NCBI RefSeq assembly: GCF_014648915.1
Contig: NZ_BMSA01000007.1
Location: 62,001-126,000 of the forward strand
Source: Streptomyces phaeofaciens
GTDB taxonomy: Bacteria; Actinomycetota; Actinomycetes; Streptomycetales; Streptomycetaceae
DNA: 64,000 nt
Reading direction: 5' to 3'
The position numbers and the translations under genes are program-made. Positions 61,401 to 64,000 of this stretch are shown here, piece after piece. The notes beneath the pieces were generated by a model that worked only from the letters and a program-made list of their open reading frames with translations, ran no database searches and was not told the DNA's origin. Every line of letters begins with the position of its first letter. Position 1 is the first letter of the stretch.

Positions 61401-64000
61401 TTCCGTCTCCGGCACTTCCCGCGCCGGGCTGTCGGCGGCCGGTTCGGCGACGGGGCGTTCGGGCAGGGCGCCGGCGAGGGTCTTCGCCAGGTCCCGGATG
61501 TCGGCGGCGGCGAACATCTCGGCGGTGGGCAGTTCGACGCCCAGTTCGCGGGCGAAGGCGTTGCGCAGCCGTACCAGCATCAGGGAGTCCAGGCCGAGTT
61601 CCTTCAGCGCGGTGCCGGCGGATACGTCGACGATGCCGCCGGAGACCTCGCCGACGCGGGCGCGGACGTACTCCTCCAGCCAGCTGACGCGGTCCTCGGC
61701 GGTGGCGGCGGCGAACACCTTCTTCACCAGGGCGTCGGTGTCACCCGTGCCGGTGGGGACGGTGACGAGGTCGGCGAGGAGGGGGCGGGAGCGGACCGCG
61801 TCAGGGGCGAGGGCGAGCAGCTCCCGGTCCAGGGCGAGGGGCGCGAGCTGACGGCGGGAGGTGTCGAGCAGGCGGTCGAACAGCTCGCCGCCCTCCTCCG
61901 GGGTGAACGCGACCAGTCCGGAACGCCCGGTCTCGGCGGCCCGGGTGCCGGACTCGGCGACCATGCCGACGCCGGACCACGCGCCCCAGTCGAGGCTGAG
62001 CGCCCGGCGTCCGGTGTGGACGAGGTGGTGGGCCCAGGCGTCGAGGAAGGCGTTGGCCGCCGAGTAGGGGCTCTGTCCGGCGGAGCCGAGCAGTCCGGCC
62101 GCCGACGCGAACAGCACCAGGTTCTCCGCCTCGGGGGCGAGTTCGGTGAGCAGGGCGGTGCCCAGCACCTTGGGGGCGAGGACCCGCAGGACCCGCTCGT
62201 CGGTCAGGTTCGCCGCGGTGGCGTCGTCGAGGACACCGGCCGCGTGGACGATCCCGGCGATGGGCCCGCCGACTCGTCGTACGGCGTCCAGGGCGGCCGC
62301 GAGTCCGGCGCGGTCGGCGACGTCGGCGCGGGCGAGGTGCACGGTGACCCCGCGCCGCTCCAGGTCCCGGATCCAGTGCTCGGCGTCGGGCGTGGGCGTG
62401 CCCCGGCTCATCAGGGCGAGCTGTCGGACCCCGCGCCGGACCAGCCGCTCGGCGGCGACCCGGCCGAGACCGCCCAGACCACCGGTGACGAGGTGCACGC
62501 CGTCCGGGGTGCCGCCGGGGCGGCCGTCGGGGCGGGTGCGGGCCAGGCGCGGGACCAGCCGGCCCGGCTCGCGCAGGGCGACGAGCCGTTCGTCGTCGGC
62601 GTGGTGCAGCTGGGTCCACAGGGCGTCCGCGCCGCCCACGGGCGGCAGGTCGACGAGGGTGACCGCCAGTTCCGGGTACTCCTGCGCGAGGGCGAGACCG
62701 AAGCCCCAGGCGAGCGCCTGCTGCGGGTGGACGACCTGTTCGCTGTCGCCGGCGGCCTGGGTGCCCCGGACGACGGTGAACAGTCGCGGGGCGGGCCCGC
62801 GCGGCCGGTCGGTGAGCGCCCGCACCAGGTGGAGGGTGGCCAGGCAGCCCAGCCGGGCCGCCTCCTCGGCCGTGCGGGAGTCCACGACGGGCGGCGCGTC
62901 CAGTGCGCCGAGCTGCACGATCCGCGCGGGCAGGCGGTCGGCACAGGCCTCGTCGAGCAGCCGGGTCAGGTGCCCGGGGTCGGCGGGGTCGAGGACGTAC
63001 CGGCCGGGGCCCTCGACGGCGAAGTCCGTCCCCGGTCGGGCGACGACGTACGGCACGGTCGTCGCGTCGAGGCGCGCGAGGAGTGTCTCGGCGATGCCGG
63101 TTTCGTCGGCGAGGATCAGCCATGCGCCGTCGGCCGGGGGTTCCTGGGCGGCCGGGCGGGGCTGCCAGCGGGTCTCGAAGAGGGCGCTGTCGAGCGGGGA
63201 GAGCGCGGCGAGCCGGAATTCCTCGATCTCCAGGAGGAGGTGTTCGTCCTTGTCCCACAGACGCAGGTCGACGAGGGCCGTGTCCCCCGCGACGGACCGC
63301 AGTTCGCAGCTCACCCAGGCGGGCGTGGACCGCCGGGTGGTGAGGCGGACGCGGCCGAAGCCGGCGGGCACGAACGCCCGTCCCGTGGGCGCGTCGCCGG
63401 GCAGGGCGGCCGTGTGGAACGCGGTGTCGAGGACGGCGGGATGGATCAGATGCCCGGCCGGGGGCCGCTCCGCGAGCCGGCCGAACGCGGCGGTGTCCGT
63501 GCGGTGAGCCGCCTCCAGGTTGCGGTAGGCGGGGCCGTAGTCGATGCCCAGCGCACTGAACTCCGTGTACAGGGTGGCCAGTTCGACGGGCTCCGCGCAG
63601 CGGTCGCGCACGTCGTCCGGGCGGGCGTCGGGGGCGGGGCCGCCGGTCACGACCGAGCCGGTGACATGGCGTTCCCAGCGCTGCCCGTCGGCGTCCGCCG
63701 AGGAGATGGCGAAGGCCCGTGAACCGCTGTCGTCCGCGGGGCGCAGCACGAGCTGGAGGCGTACCGGCCGCTCCTCGGTCAGCCGCAGCGGCTGGAGGAA
63801 CGCCACGTCCGCGAGCCGTACCTCGCCGCCGTCGGCGGCCAGGCCGCCCGCTTCCAGGGCCATGCCGAGGAAGGCGGCGCCGGGCAGCCAGATCTCGCCG
63901 GTGACCCGGTGGTCGGCGAGGTGGGCGAAACGGCTGTCGCGCAGGTCGAGTTCGCTCTGGAAGAGGTGGCGGCCGGGTTCGTCGCTGGCCTCGACATGGG
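58452..64000 (-). CDS. PKS-NRPS hybrid, C-terminal part: DH-KR-ACP-C-FkbH
   Basis: The frame is open to the window edge, so the N-terminus (KS-AT) lies outside. In order: dehydratase with HRVTGEIWLP (His near 63910) and HPAVLDTAFH; ketoreductase with LVTGGLGGLG, catalytic Tyr in SPYSAANAFL and an LDD motif typical of B-type KRs; ACP with Ser in LGLDSL (61584-61586); condensation domain with HHVVSD; and a HAD-type FkbH region (EAPYHQVLAALRDP, then VDGDETLWGG) with a GNAT-like end. No ER, adenylation or thioesterase is seen. FkbH domains usually make glyceryl-ACP from 1,3-bisphosphoglycerate; here it is fused after a C domain. Stop codon at 58452-58454. Confidence 0.9.
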   Translation of the reverse strand, partial: HVEASDEPGRHLFQSELDLRDSRFAHLADHRVTGEIWLPGAAFLGMALEAGGLAADGGEVRLADVAFLQPLRLTEERPVRLQLVLRPADDSGSRAFAISSADADGQRWERHVTGSVVTGGPAPDARPDDVRDRCAEPVELATLYTEFSALGIDYGPAYRNLEAAHRTDTAAFGRLAERPPAGHLIHPAVLDTAFHTAALPGDAPTGRAFVPAGFGRVRLTTRRSTPAWVSCELRSVAGDTALVDLRLWDKDEHLLLEIEEFRLAALSPLDSALFETRWQPRPAAQEPPADGAWLILADETGIAETLLARLDATTVPYVVARPGTDFAVEGPGRYVLDPADPGHLTRLLDEACADRLPARIVQLGALDAPPVVDSRTAEEAARLGCLATLHLVRALTDRPRGPAPRLFTVVRGTQAAGDSEQVVHPQQALAWGFGLALAQEYPELAVTLVDLPPVGGADALWTQLHHADDERLVALREPGRLVPRLARTRPDGRPGGTPDGVHLVTGGLGGLGRVAAERLVRRGVRQLALMSRGTPTPDAEHWIRDLERRGVTVHLARADVADRAGLAAALDAVRRVGGPIAGIVHAAGVLDDATAANLTDERVLRVLAPKVLGTALLTELAPEAENLVLFASAAGLLGSAGQSPYSAANAFLDAWAHHLVHTGRRALSLDWGAWSGVGMVAESGTRAAETGRSGLVAFTPEEGGELFDRLLDTSRRQLAPLALDRELLALAPDAVRSRPLLADLVTVPTGTGDTDALVKKVFAAATAEDRVSWLEEYVRARVGEVSGGIVDVSAGTALKELGLDSLMLVRLRNAFARELGVELPTAEMFAAADIRDLAKTLAGALPERPVAEPAADSPAREVPETELLPVTRDVVRLLRSARPDMPQAAHAVGLALRLTAPTTHPALLGVVTRLAARHAALRTSVVSDADRGRQLCVTRELPEPPLRWTPVDATPDAGERLRALLETPFDLSAAPLWRFELLDGGPDGQLLLFGAHHVVSDLQSLLLVAAEIDTELSGTTLGTETTNRDLHLLIEAQQSGEGTADEAWHQAFEGSERLDLTLSRPRPAERSYRSGSVTVHIPDGLMERVASAAGRLAVTPAAFCLGALTVLLARRRARERFVLAVPVDTRIHADAFDAVGFYGVPVPFPAEARAGEPVEEVLRRTDLRLRRILAKGAMFSDVLATLARQDLHRGDAPLVEVYFNYVRHGGRLDRLEVLPAGTGHSDLDLMITMTPDAARIRLDHNLDILDTADTTGLGEEFLRLLAEAAQDASVVVRPVEDAATSEGSARDTADPVRPVRRETGPVRPVRDAAGPGQPGQDTRAPGALALAATFALGNLPLMCATALGDGAPTVAEAPYHQVLAALRDPAGVFADPATAVGVVLLRAGDLERFGPVDDTLLTELRAEYPAALHAVAERTRKPLIVGFLPSPREDERLARWEREVAAALTDRPGIAVLHADDWTRHHTVADPFDERTERLAHLPFTPPFQAAVALCLAEAVRTVLRPAPKVIAVDGDETLWGGVAGEIGPDGVDLSGPRTLLARRLLRWREAGALLALVSNNDEETVRAVLDRPDSLLKAAHFSVLSAAWGPKPDRLTEAARTLGLGLDSFLFLDDNPAEIGRMRSVLPEVLAVTCPAEPELEEFLHRLWPLVPVAATAEDTLRARFYDQERERDAVREQAGFEEFLAQLDLEVDIRRLGDDDVPRAEQLVRRTNQFTLRARSADGGDLDRWRQRGEVWTAAARDRFGDYGQIGLLAVRAEGDQLDVLAWLMSCRALGRGVEERLLARLADRADELGCTKIRLTAERTPRNAPARRIVAALGGGDEDDELLETVATPDHLRAFRSWERR

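Noticed and set aside
57321..63722. A very long plus-strand open frame of over 2100 codons opposite the PKS gene
   Set aside because: It mirrors the PKS and reductase genes on the minus strand, has Gly/Arg-rich low-complexity translation and no ribosome site or domain. It is a high-GC antisense artefact.
1..64000. Search for mobile elements, prophage, CRISPR, tRNA or rRNA
   Set aside because: I saw no transposase, integrase, CRISPR-type spaced repeats, tRNA cloverleaf or rRNA sequence. Short tandem repeats are local duplications only.

Overview
The window is very GC-rich and densely coded, with nearly every third codon position G or C. Its marker genes are a long chaplin, a 2-methylisoborneol-type operon, the clpP3/clpP4/popR island, a streptophobe-type membrane protein, an SPW-repeat protein and a large modular PKS. 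Together they indicate a Streptomyces chromosome, probably an accessory arm region. I see no tRNA, rRNA, CRISPR array, prophage or transposase.

Layout. 1-2621: end of a family 2B encapsulin operon (shell, terpene cyclase cargo, GPP C-methyltransferase). 2.7-9.1 kb: a phosphotransferase-like gene, a VOC protein, the clpP3-clpP4 protease operon with its regulator PopR and a matching operator, a SigB-family sigma factor facing an RsbW-type ATPase, and a membrane protein. 9.1-20.3 kb: an FHA-FHA-ABC exporter and mostly single-gene metabolic or regulatory units (aldo/keto reductases, LysR, mycothiol-type DinB protein, adenosine deaminase, aldehyde dehydrogenase, MarR).

20.5-28.1 kb: a urea-type ABC transporter (urtABCDE) preceded by a signal-less AmiC-like sensor and a candidate GlnR site, then a YCII-protein/ECF sigma pair. 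28.2-31.7 kb: sulfonate-sulfur genes (FMNH2 monooxygenase, FMN reductase, an acyl-CoA-dehydrogenase-like protein) headed by a cysteine-containing leader peptide. 31.7-43 kb: MarR/MmpL exporter, an SDR-DUF2867 protein and DNA photolyase, GDSL hydrolase, LysR/DJ-1 pair, and a B12-binding MerR regulator divergent from an ECF sigma factor. A near-identical 20-bp motif lies before this pair and again after the sigma gene; I read the area as a possible light-response locus.

43-55.8 kb: an ArsR-SRPBCC fusion with an operator in its own promoter spacer, a secreted protein, TetR- and MerR-controlled units, a sortase-type chaplin, a secreted tripeptidyl-aminopeptidase-like protein and an alpha/beta hydrolase. 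54.7 kb to the end: a leftward biosynthetic cluster that runs out of the window: PKS module end (DH-KR-ACP) fused to condensation and FkbH-type domains, then an ACP-thioester reductase protein, translationally coupled to a hydrolase with Cys in place of the nucleophile Ser. This cluster is the most likely source of new chemistry.

Several genes are followed at or just after the stop codon by short direct or tandem duplications (about 2541, 16800, 29302, 44028 and 46028), a recurring structural feature of this chromosome.
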